Source: Tetracentron sinense
Lineage: Eukaryota; Streptophyta; Magnoliopsida; Trochodendrales; Trochodendraceae
Length of the DNA stretch: 64,000 nt
Reading direction: 5' to 3'
NCBI GenBank assembly: GCA_015143295.1
Contig: CM026557.1
Span: 25,515,760-25,579,759, forward strand
The position numbers were made by a program, and so were the translations under genes. The notes beneath the pieces are model-generated. The model saw only the letters and a list, made by a program, of their open reading frames with translations. It searched no databases and had not been told where the DNA came from. Each line of letters starts with the position of its first letter. Position 1 is the first letter of the stretch. Below, in pieces: positions 1-8,334 of this stretch.

Positions 1-509
1 CTAATAAGAATTTTCTCAACAATCTTTTGATCAGAAATAGTTTCACCATAGGATCTCATTTGATTTATGATTTCCATAACTTTAGAAAAATAATCTGTCA
101 TGGATTGTGATTCAGTCATTTTAAGATTTTCTAATTCTCTTCTCAAGGATTGAAGTTTGATACTTATTACCTTGCTATTACCTTGAAATTCTTGCTGTAA
201 AATATCCCATGCTTCTTTGGCTTTATTAGCTCCAATGATTCTTGGGAAAATAGTCTCTGACAATCCTTGTTGAATGAGAAAAAGGGCTTTTGCATCCTTC
301 ATTCGATCCTCGTCCAACTGTGCTTTCTCGGTATCGGTTAACTGGGTTTCATCCTTTGGCTCGGTGTAGCCTTTCTCCACCAAGATCCATAAGTTCTGTG
401 ATAGCAGCAAGGTCTTCATCTTGATCTTCCAAAAATCATAATGTTCTCCACCAAATGGTTGGATGAACTGTTGAGGAAAACCAACACTTGCTCCCGTGCT
501 CAATGCCAT
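1..509 (-). CDS. copia Gag, N-terminal part, open to window edge
   Basis: From ATG at 509-507 the minus strand is open to position 1 (about 169 codons). It has the look of copia Gag proteins of the DUF4219/UBN2 type: an early FGGEHYDFWKIKMKTLL stretch, LWILVEKGY, then a helical region with AKEAWDILQQEFQG and MTDYFSKVMEIINQM. Gag packages the element RNA into virus-like particles. The start lies about 85 bases downstream of the primer-binding site, the normal leader position. Zinc knuckle, protease and polymerase would follow to the left of the window. Confidence 0.88.
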   Translation of the reverse strand, partial: MALSTGASVGFPQQFIQPFGGEHYDFWKIKMKTLLLSQNLWILVEKGYTEPKDETQLTDTEKAQLDEDRMKDAKALFLIQQGLSETIFPRIIGANKAKEAWDILQQEFQGNSKVISIKLQSLRRELENLKMTESQSMTDYFSKVMEIINQMRSYGETISDQKIVEKILI

Positions 510-610
510 TTCGTTGCTTGAGGGATTTCCCCTTTTGAACGGCCCACCAGCCTTCCTTTTTGAAGTTGCCCAAACTGATCGAGATAAGCTCTGAAGCTCT
601 GATACCACTT

Positions 611-913
611 TGATAGTTGAAAGTGAACAAGTACGGGAGAGAAAAGAAAAAGATGGGAATGAGTTACTTCTGTAGAGCTCACTATAACACAATAGATAAA
701 CCTTTTATTCAAACTTCTTTGTTTTTCTTGATTACAACTCAAAAGATACAATCCAATATATATATATAGGAAATTCCACCGACTTGTTCTTACACTAGAG
801 CATTAAATGATCTCACATAATTACACGGGAAGATACAAGACTTTTCCTAAAGCATCTCTAGAAGACAACTCTAAACTCCTCTGAAAAGTAAATTAGGCTT
901 AGGCTTTTCAACA
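611..913 (-). repeat. 5' LTR of copia element (about 303 bp)
   Basis: The plus strand starts TGATAG and ends CTTTTCAACA, giving the TG...CA termini expected of an LTR. It holds a TATA-rich stretch (TATATATATA near 760-770) that would serve as promoter. The primer-binding site abuts its left edge. The outer flank at 914-918 (aaaga) would be one copy of the target duplication; the other copy is beyond the window. Confidence 0.85.
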
Positions 914-1171
914 AAAAGAAAGATCATGTTTGTGAAAGAGAACCAGAAATGAAGGAAATGCGAAAGGAATTACCACTAAAAGTGAAGCCGTAGCAAGCAA
1001 CGATACAAGTTTGAATGACAGTGTTCTCTTGTTATGGCTCCTCTGCTTGCCTAAACGTCGTCGCCGTCGCCGTCGCCGTGGTGGCCGTGATGGCTGGAGA
1101 ATGAGAATGAGAAGCACGGAGAAGAGAGGGAGATTTGAAACTGAAGGAGAGATTAGAGATTTGCCGCCCAT
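914..1171 (-). CDS. possible first exon of a host gene, unidentified
   Basis: A minus-strand frame starts MGGKSLISPSVSNLP at 1171. It holds a hydrophobic stretch, then an Arg-rich run encoded by a CGCCGT microsatellite, then KRTLSFKLVSLLATASLLVV, which looks like a membrane anchor. A GGTAATT donor-like site follows the anchor at about 973-977. This would suit the N-terminus of a signal-anchored Golgi or membrane protein, but I do not recognise the family. The copia LTR begins directly beyond it, so the rest of the gene cannot be seen here. An overlapping frame (1343 to 1032) is the alternative. Confidence 0.25.
1056..1080. repeat. CGTCGC microsatellite
   Basis: About four units of a CGTCGC-type hexamer. 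It produces Arg-rich or Thr/Ala-rich translations in several frames and so makes overlapping frames here look more coding than they are. Confidence 0.85.
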
Positions 1172-1708
1172 TTTTCGTTTTACTAAAACTCTTAGGTGGG
1201 CAATCGTTGGCTGTTGGATCAATGGGAAGTGACGTGTCTTGCTTGGGTGAAAATCCAAGCAAGATCTCAGCAACCTCTATTCGAGTAGAGGAGCTGGATC
1301 GGTGGGGGTTGGCCTTATCTAAGAAAGGGCTCGTAACAAACACTGACGGCTAGGGGACTGATAAATGCGCTGGCATGGATGTTCTCCTGGGCGAGGGGAC
1401 AAGGGTGGACAAGTGGCATTTGGAAGATGGTGGAGGACTCCTCTTATTGTCCGGAAAAGAACGAGTCTGACCAGAAGTACGGGCTTGATAGGCGTGGCTG
1501 TGGCGAGTTCTGATGGGCGACAGATAGCCCGCTTAAGAAGATTTAAACGGAGACGGTGAACTTCCATCCCTTTGAGTCCCTTTGAGTTGAGATTCTAATT
1601 AATATTAAAATATCAATGCAGTTAAAGATCAGTTCTTGGGGTTTGGCGAGACGTTTATCACAGAGAGCATAAAAGACAACCCATACTTTCTTCAACCCAT
1701 CATTTCTT
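1172..1708. other. non-coding stretch; one arm of a diverged inverted duplication
   Basis: No gene is recognised. The segment 1506-1621 (GATGGGCGACAG, AGAAGATTT, GACGGTGAACTTCC, then an AT-rich run with AATATTAAAATAT) recurs in reverse orientation at about 2838-3018. There a roughly 55-base extra segment lies between GGGCGACAG and AGAAGATTTT. Confidence 0.5.
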
Positions 1709-2012
1709 ATTCTCTCGAGTTCAAATCCTTACAGGTCGCCACTTGTCTCTTTGGACACCCCTTAACCATGGGTATGATTCACCCAACCCTAGGGTTCACC
1801 CACCCATCATTGGGTTTTTTTTTATATATTAATTATTATTTTTTAAATTTAAAAACTGTTTTCAGAGTTTTTTTAATATTAAAAAAAAAATTAATTTTTT
1901 AAAAAAGCCAAGAATAGATGGATGAACCTTAGGGTGAGTGAACCTTACCCATTGTTAAGGGATGTCAAAGGAGACTCGGGGCGACCTCTAGGGGTTCGAA
2001 CTCGAGAGATTC
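1709..2012. mobile_element. foldback MITE with about 100-bp inverted ends
   Basis: The left arm (about 1709-1809) and right arm (about 1918-2012) are inverted copies. CTCTCGAGTTC, AGGTCGCC, CCCTTAAC, ATGGGTA, TTCAC and CCACC blocks of the left arm match the reverse complement of the right arm in the same order. The roughly 110-base centre is very AT-rich. The ends lie inside a second small palindrome (GAACTCGAGAGATTCTCTCG at about 1998-2017), so exact termini and target duplication are unclear. Long arms suit a Mutator-like MITE, but the superfamily is not settled. Confidence 0.65.
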
Positions 2013-2019
2013 TCTCGAG

Positions 2020-3740
2020 TTCAACTCAAGAGGACCCTGAGCCTTTCTTATTCTACCTGTTGGAAACGAACATGGGCTGCGGTAACCAGCAGGTCCGGTC
2101 ACTCGCTCTTGCGCTTAGGGGGTTTTTTAACCTCCACTCGCAACACCTCTAGCCTCTCTTGAAACCTCCATCATATTCGTTGTCGTCACCGTCCTCTCCT
2201 CTCTCACCATTTCGCCTCCCATGATTCCGTCGAAGGTCTTCTCTCCATTCTTTATTACAAGATGAATCTCAACAAAAGTGTAAGATGATTAATCTTCAAA
2301 ATTTCTCCTTTTTGTTTCTCTTGCCTTCGGAATTTCTTCATTGTTTGTTTGATTTGAATTGGATTTTCTTTGTAATGAATCTGTAACTTAACTATAATTT
2401 CTAAGAATGATGTAAATGGAACTCCAAAATAAATGAACCAAGGAACCAATCCTCATGGTAGCAGATCTTGTGATCTCAAGAGGCACTGAACAATCCTATA
2501 TATGCACTTGATACTTTGTATTGATGATTTGTCCCTTATGGTTTTCTTTACCTTACATTTGTTGCTCATGAACAAGTGCATGCAGCACCTTAGCAGCTAC
2601 AAGCTCATGCACACTTTCTTTGCAAGTCAATTGCATGATTTTGATTAGAGCAATAAAAAAAAAAAGAGGGCATGTGAAGAGAAGGCACAGTCGGTTGCTG
2701 GATGAAAAGAAGAGAGAATAAGGGAGGTGAAAGAGGAAAAGATTGGTGGTCTTTTATGTTAAACGTCTCCCAAAACCCCAAAACACATTAAATGCATAAA
2801 ATGTTTTAATATTAATTTGTAATCCCACCCAAGAGAGTACTATTAATATTTTAATACCAATTTGATTTCACACCCAAAGGAACGGAAGTTCACCGTCACT
2901 GTTAAAATCTTCTTAGGTGGCTATGACAAATGACATGACGTTTTGTTATTGGAGCTGTCACCAGACAGGCAAAAGCGTCGGCTGTCGCCCATCCAAACTC
3001 GGCTGTGGTGGCCTGCCTTACTGCAGATCGTCATTAATTCTCCTACCCACTTGGACTGGCGGTATTGGCATTGGCATTGGCATTGGCATGGGCATGGGCA
3101 TGCCCGGGGATGGGATTTGATCGGGCTCCTGCCGGATCAAAATCATCTGGCTTCCCCTCTGAGTGTGACATGTTGTGATAAAAAGGAGAGAGAATATCAA
3201 ATGGAGAGATGAATCCATCTTCCAAGTCAATGGCATTCACCAGCGAGCAGGAGTTCTAGGCCCGAATAGTGGTTTTCTTTGCCACCATCAGATTGATGGG
3301 CCGGTCCGTAAAAAATTTCCTAATAATACTATGTTGATACTCCATGACACCGAGACTCAGCATACCAGGTACTATGGAGATGAGTTCAGTGAGTTACTAG
3401 AGAGATAGTCATCTACTGACCTCCTCCGCTAGTTGCTCTGGCGATGCCAGAGCCGAATCAGAAAGTGATTGTTCTGCTATAAAGACGAGAGGTGCAAAAA
3501 TCAGAAGAAAATGTTAAAAGCAAGAAGAGACTAAGGAGAAGGAGGGGTAACAGAGGAAAAAGGTAAAAACCCGATGAGAGAGGGAAATGTCTGAGGTTGA
3601 GGAAAAAAGGACGCCACCACCATAAGTCACGAGAGACAAACTTGGTAAGGAAGAGCTCCACTCCTCGCTGACGGAGAAGCCTCTTGTAAAAGGGTTCTGA
3701 CTTTTACTGCATTCTTCTATTGAACTTGTTCGATGCGTTG
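2020..3740. other. intergenic sequence, no gene recognised
   Basis: The open frames here are short and resemble nothing I know. Notable contents are the second arm of the inverted duplication (about 2838-3018) and a GGCATT/GGCATG microsatellite at about 3061-3104. Confidence 0.5.
3061..3104. repeat. GGCATT/GGCATG microsatellite
   Basis: About seven six-base units that shift from GGCATT to GGCATG and end at GCATGCCCGGGG. It explains the repetitive translations on both strands. Confidence 0.85.
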
Positions 3741-3984
3741 CAGAGACCTCCTTCTAGTTTCTAAAATAACATTGTCCTCTCTATCAGGTTGTTCAAGTTA
3801 ACACCGTTAACTATAAATGTGTTTTTACCATTTCACCCAAATGTGAGTTAAAACACTTTGTTTCTTTTCACACAAAAAAAACTCTCTCCTCAATACTCTA
3901 CCCCATCTCTCACCGAGAACTCCCCCCATCTCTCACCGAGAACTCCTCGAGAGTCATCTCCCCCAAAGAGAGTCAAATCGTCTA

Positions 3985-4421
3985 TTATAAATTCGATCCT
4001 ACGTTGCTATTCCCATCCTTGCCACCACCATTTTCATTGTATAAGTTGCTCCAAACTTCATCAACTGTCTTTTGACTCGGCGTCCTTGGCAACATCAAAG
4101 AACCTTTGTTTTTTTGGAAGGTAACGTCAAAGAACCTTGCCTTTGCAAATTCCAGCCAGGGACACCCCCTTCTGCTCCATTAATGGAGGGTAACATGCCT
4201 TGAGTTCCTTCAGCACTCCAAATGTTCTTTAGAAATTCATCCATGTTCATTGAGCCAAAATCCATCCCAAAGCTACCCATGGTGATCTATAACTCATCAA
4301 AGGTGGGCGAGTAGACGGAAGGTTGTCGGGCTAATGGAAAATTTCCGAGTGGCCTTCCACCACTGCTGCCTTCAGGAGGTGGCGCATCCCCAAATTTCTT
4401 AAAATTCATATTAGATCACAG
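3985..4421 (-). pseudogene. ABF/AREB-type bZIP transcription factor relic
   Basis: The minus strand keeps the N-terminal half of an ABA-responsive-element binding factor. Seen in order: SNMNFKKFGDAPP (family: GSNLNFKNFGD), FPLARQPSVYSPTFDE (conserved block 1), FGSMNMDEFLKNIWSAE (block 2), LQRQGSLTLP, then PRTPSQKTVDEVW (block 3). The start codon position reads CTG and the next codon TGA. A TAG stands after FDEL. A roughly 33-base duplication of the GGTTCTTTG region interrupts block 3. No bZIP domain follows; the frame ends soon after VDEVW. Intact members carry SnRK2 phosphorylation sites in these blocks and activate ABA-response genes. This copy is dead and lies between the inverted ends of a Mutator-like element, so it is probably a captured fragment. 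Confidence 0.8.
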
Positions 4422-4856
4422 TTTCAAGTATTCAAATCAAACAGTGCAAAACCTAGCCCAAGCTGATTGTCTTACACAGCCATCAAAATGAATCAGATCA
4501 AATGGAACCTCATTAGTTCTCTCTCTCGTTCCTTTAATTTAAATCCCAAATTCATCAGAGCATGAGAGTGATAACTAGATCAGTAAGAACTCCCAACCCT
4601 AGAACAACTTTCAAATTCAAGTTCAAATACATATCATTAGAAATTTCAGATTATTTGCTGCTTGTCCCTTCTTCTTCTCTTCATCTTCCTCTCTCTCTCT
4701 CTCTATATATATATAAAGATTTACAGGTTTCGAATTTTTGCAGGGCGTTTGGCATGGAAGAAGCTCAATACCTTCCTTCCAAACTAGACCAGCATTTCTC
4801 ATCTCAATCTCACCCAGCATACTCTTCGTCAATTTTCTAATGAAACCCTTATGTTA

Positions 4857-4993
4857 TGTTTGGTTGTCGAGAAAATAGGTGAAAACACGGAAAAGAAAAG
4901 AAAATTTTTGATTTCTAATACAATTTTTAATTATAGTTTGTCCAGTTTTCTTTTCTTTTCCATGTTTTTACATATTTTCTCGGCAACCAAACA
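4857..4993. mobile_element. small palindromic MITE, 137 bp
   Basis: The ends are inverted copies. The left end is TGTTTGGTTGTCGAGAAAAT; the reverse complement of the right end is TGTTTGGTTGCCGAGAAAAT. The match continues through GTGAAAACA, GGAAAAGAAAAGAAAA. A TA dinucleotide flanks both ends (4855-4856 and 4994-4995) and could be the target duplication. The element has no coding capacity. It sits inside the larger Mutator-like foldback, so it inserted later. Confidence 0.75.
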
Positions 4994-5363
4994 TAGGGTT
5001 ACTGTTTTCTCCTTCTTCCCCCTTTTTCTTCATCTCATATCTCCGTTGGGTTTTGATTGGTTGTAAGAGAAACAATATATAAAAGTAAGTTAGGAAATCA
5101 ACGTTGAAATGGCTGTTAAGAGGAAGAACAAGTGGGGAAAAAAATAATGTTATTGTTATTTTAAGGGTAATTTAGGTATTTAAAAATATTTAAAGCATGA
5201 CATCATCAAACTCCATCCACAATAGTAACGACAAATTAACAGAAGGGGGAATCTGTTACTCATAATTGAAAGACAGGGGAGGATAGTGTTATTTTAGAAA
5301 CTAGAGGGGAGGTCTCTGCAATTTGACTAAACCTCAGGGGAGGTAACTGTAATTTACCCTTAA

Positions 5364-5653
5364 AATAAAAATTGTGATTGTATGCGCTTGATAGCACATG
5401 CTATCGAGTGCCGATCCAGAATCTCATGGTGCCTACTCTGACCCACTTTTTTAATTGTCGGGCACCAAAATTTTTTACCATTTGTTGAGTGGTGATGCTA
5501 TAAGCCTCGGAGCCCATGACTAAAAATTCTAGATCTTCCCGGGAAAAAAGAAATCTGTAACAAGACGACAATGTCACCACATTTAAAACGGTAAAATGTC
5601 GGGAGTACTTTGGAAGTAATTGAAATGAGCCATCCTCTTAATGGGCTTCTCTT

Positions 5654-5692
<39 letters not shown>

Positions 5693-6190
5693 AAAAGGCA
5701 AAGTGTGGTATCCTATAATTCAGCCTCCCTGCAAATGGTTTTCCATTTGTGATATTAAATATATTTATATAGATATGGGTCATCCTCTTGATGTGCTTCC
5801 TTGTAAATTATTTTCCATTTGTTGGGTCGTTTACTCAACAAGTCATGTTTGAAAGTTATTGACTGTGCTATCAAGAAAAAAGTTTTTTATTAGGGTTTTT
5901 CGGTTCTTTTAGAGGAAAGATTATACATTTTTGTGGGTAATATTTTTAGTTAACTCTCTTTAAATGTTGTTAATATTTGTAGTCAATTTTTTTTTAACAA
6001 AACTAAGTTTAAATTATTAATCTTAGGGATTAGAGAATCATGATCACAGTTAAAAGGAGTTAAAAACGGACATTCTTACTTGGAAATAGTGAATACTGTG
6101 TTTATTGGGGTATGGTTAGAAGTGAACAACTTCCTTTGGGCACTTGGTTTAATTTTATACTATTTTGACACTTCTGCAGACCCTTTTTTT
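5364..6190. other. intergenic, with homopolymer tract and partial direct repeats
   Basis: No gene recognised. A phrase around CATCCTCTTAATGGGCTTC (from about 5631) is repeated at about 5779 (CATCCTCTTGATGTGCTTCC), each followed by a TTTTCCATTTGT segment. The C-tract/A-tract is listed separately. Confidence 0.5.
5654..5696. repeat. C29 followed by A14
   Basis: A run of about 29 C joins directly to about 14 A. Such tracts are hard to sequence, so the length should be treated as approximate. Confidence 0.9.
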
Positions 6191-6460
6191 TTTTTTTTTG
6201 GTAAACTCAATCATACCACAAGGCAATGACTGAAGGCAAATACAAGGAAAGACTCACACCACCCAAACACTCACTCACACACACACAGCACATGCAAACT
6301 CACACACACACAACACACATGCAGCCCATGTAAGCTTCACCCTAGAGCTCCTCAAAACGGGTACCAACCGTTTGAGGCGCTAAGGAACTTATATGGGACA
6401 ACATGCTCGGGTAGTTACCCAATGTGGGACTAAACACTCATCCTAAGGCTTTGGTTTTTT
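6191..6460 (-). repeat. interspersed repeat-like segment with USE/TATA-like promoter and A-rich end
   Basis: Read on the minus strand, the segment starts near AGTCCCACATTGGG (6418-6431), has TATAAG about 26 bases later (6388-6393), then a hairpin (CCTCAAAACGG / CCGTTTGAGG, 6350-6377), a CA/GT-rich stretch, and an A-run (plus-strand T-run) at about 6185-6200. The A-rich tail suggests a retroposed transcript or SINE-like copy. RTCCCACATCG followed by TATA is the plant snRNA-type promoter arrangement, but I do not recognise a snRNA body. Confidence 0.35.
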
Positions 6461-7242
6461 TTGGCATCACATTAAATGACTTGAACGGTGACACTAGGTA
6501 AAGATGGTGTTTAAGTGAAACCCAAGGGACAAAAGAAACAATTGGAGAGGTGGGCTTTAAAGTAGCTTTGAGTTTAATGCCCCCTTTGGGCTGTTATCAT
6601 TACTTACTATAAAACCCAAGTAGGTGGTTGGACACGTGGCAGTTATAGAACATTGAAACTCTCATTCCTCAATTTGTATTAAAACGTTTCGTTTTCTTTT
6701 ATTACCATTAATTAATTGTATTTACAAGGATAAAAGAGAGAATATGAGGGGTCACACATGGTCTAATTAATATACGGTTTTTTTTTTACTAAAGCAATTA
6801 CTATACGTTTTTTTTGGCTGAGGCAATCACAGATGGCAAAAGTTTTGGAAAGTAACGATTCTTATTTCTTTCCTTTTGTATCCTGTAACTTTCATTGTTT
6901 CTCTTTTTTTTTCTTTTTTTTTTAGCAACTATAAAAGGAAGACCACTCACTCTCAAGCTCACATCATATTTCTCTCTCATTCTCCCAATTGTCTCCTCTG
7001 GAACACAAATTTCATCCAATGAAAAGAGTTGCCAACACATGAGATGTGTCTGTCTGACATGGCTGGTGAACCACTGGATACCAAGATAATCGAGATTGTT
7101 CGACAGAAAAATGAAGGATGGAACCATCAATTTACAAGAAGTTGGCCAGGGATGAGAGACTGTTGGAGTCGGTGGGGGCAATGCTACTATCACTATCACT
7201 AAAAAGTCATGAGATAGACTGTACAATTTGAGGATTATTGAC
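6461..7242. other. intergenic, no gene recognised
   Basis: It contains several short homopolymer runs and a plus-strand TATAAAAGG at about 6930. The minus-strand frame of 150 codons across 6801-7253 has low-complexity Lys-rich sequence at its end and no recognisable domain. It may be intron sequence of the decayed MYB gene next to it. Confidence 0.4.
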
Positions 7243-7379
7243 CTATTCAGCAATTAAGTTCCAGTTCTGGGGACCATGTAGTTCAACAAGCTGCCGGAGT
7301 TTCTCATCTTCGGCAGTCTCCAGTGTCCTCGCAAGCAAGTCCTTGCATCATCGCTATTACCAGCTCCAGACTCCTCCAT
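7243..7379 (-). pseudogene. R2R3-MYB first exon relic (MYB52/105/117-like)
   Basis: From ATG at 7379 the minus strand reads MEESGAGNSDDARTCLRGHWR. After a one-base loss in what should be Arg-Pro-Ala it continues AEDEKLRQLVELHGPQNWNL and IAE, then TAG directly before GT (7241-7242). RGHWRPAEDEKLRQLV...GPQNWNLIAE is the first half of the R2 MYB repeat in the MYB52/54/105/117 group, and the break falls where those genes carry their first intron. Intact members bind DNA and control cell-wall and organ-boundary genes. No second exon (GRSGKSCRLRW) is visible to the left. The 1-bp deletion and the stop make it a pseudogene. Confidence 0.75.
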
Positions 7380-8334
7380 CATCGGTAGCGATCATCACCG
7401 CTGAACTACAAATTCTCTTGCATCAATTACACATGAAAGAAAGATTATAAAAAGATTTTAGAAGGAGAAGGAAAGAAGCACAGAAAGAATAAAAGAAAGT
7501 GGGTTGGTTTAGGGTTATGGATCGATGAGAAGTCACTTTTGTTGGATTTCACGATACAATGAGCCTATATATCTCTTGCAACATTGACCCTTTTCGTGTT
7601 TTTCATTGGCCCATAAATTTCTCTATCAATTCCCACCTATTCTTCTAACTTCCTTAACAATATTCTTGTTGGTTAATTATTTCAAATTGCTTGCACACAA
7701 TGACCATAAAAATATCCTTAATCAATTTCGGCTAAGAGGCGCGACAAGCGCTTCTTGAAGATAGTTGGAGTCTCCCGTTTGTGCAAGAGATTAAGACAAC
7801 TCTATCCCCGGGATTCAACCTAGCCAGGAATCGATCCGTTCCTCTATAGATTTGCCCTATCTGGTAGGAACTGTACTTAAACCTTCTTTTCGGAAGTCCA
7901 CAAATTGTTATTCTAGTTAAGGTCTTAGTTATCCTGGTTACATATATTGTATAAATCAGATTAGGCTATCACAAGTGATTGGCAAACAAAATTACTCTCT
8001 TGGAGTAATTCTAAAATGGTTTCAGAATTGGATCTGTATGGATTCTGTAAACTAGATTTTGAGAATTCTGGAATCAGTTTCAAAGAGACACATTGTTTGG
8101 AAACAGATTGTCTACGGACTCTGTTTGGTAACAGTGCACAAGGGTCAGTGTATTGCTACACTGGCTAAGTTCTCCTTCCGTTCTCTGTTCTTGATAAATT
8201 TGGACAGTGGACTATTTGGTTACAGAGCGATCTCAATTGGCCAGACTAATAGTCAGATTACTTCTCTGTTTGGTGATAGAAGATCAACTGGTCCGAATGG
8301 ACTGGTTCTGAAGGGGGGATCCGAATAAAATTTA
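7380..8334. other. unassigned sequence between MYB relic and LTR-like region
   Basis: The first part (to about 7620) is probably the old 5' region of the MYB gene; it has TATATA near 7568. From about 7730 the sequence looks repetitive, but I cannot place it. The 89-codon plus-strand frame at 8059-8328 resembles no protein I know. Confidence 0.35.

Larger units (their letters stand above)
1..913 (-). mobile_element. Ty1/copia retrotransposon, 5' end
   Basis: The left edge of the window is the 5' part of a copia-type element on the minus strand. Read from its own 5' end it has an LTR (913 to 611), a primer-binding site complementary to initiator methionine tRNA (TGGTATCAGAGC, plus-strand 596-607) and a gag reading frame that runs off the window. 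The LTR begins TGTTGAAAAG and ends in TATCA next to the primer-binding site, as the family requires. The rest of the element lies outside the window, so whether it is whole cannot be judged. No break is visible in the part shown. Confidence 0.9.
3745..5363. mobile_element. Mutator-like foldback carrying a gene fragment (Pack-MULE-like)
   Basis: The right end (reverse complement) reads GGGTAAATTACAGTTACCTC, a typical plant MULE terminus, followed by CTGAGG, TTGCAGAGACCTCC, CTAGTTTCTAAAATAACA and TATCCTC. The left end at about 3740-3785 carries the same inner blocks in the opposite orientation (TTGCAGAGACCTCC, CTAGTTTCTAAAATAACA, TGTCCTC), but its outer part is decayed. Between them lies a relic of a host ABF transcription factor gene and no transposase. 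A MULE-type element that captured a gene fragment explains this best. I could not find a convincing 9-bp target duplication, so the left end is approximate. Confidence 0.5.

Noticed and set aside
1011-1232. Arg-rich plus-strand frame
   Set aside because: The translation is produced by the CGTCGC microsatellite; no domain, and the better candidate is on the other strand.
1762-1957. TTAA at both inner arm ends of the first MITE, suggesting a piggyBac-type element
   Set aside because: The inverted arms clearly continue outward past the TTAA, so it is part of the arm and not a target site.
5498-5783. Overlapping frames with poly-Gly or poly-Pro
   Set aside because: They come from the C29 tract and have no other coding signal.
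6350-6377. Hairpin as a snRNA or microRNA precursor
   Set aside because: The stem is only about 10 bp and falls around the predicted start site of the promoter-like element. No known small-RNA sequence is recognised.
8059-8328. 89-codon plus-strand frame
   Set aside because: No recognisable motif, no start context, and it lies next to an LTR-like region.
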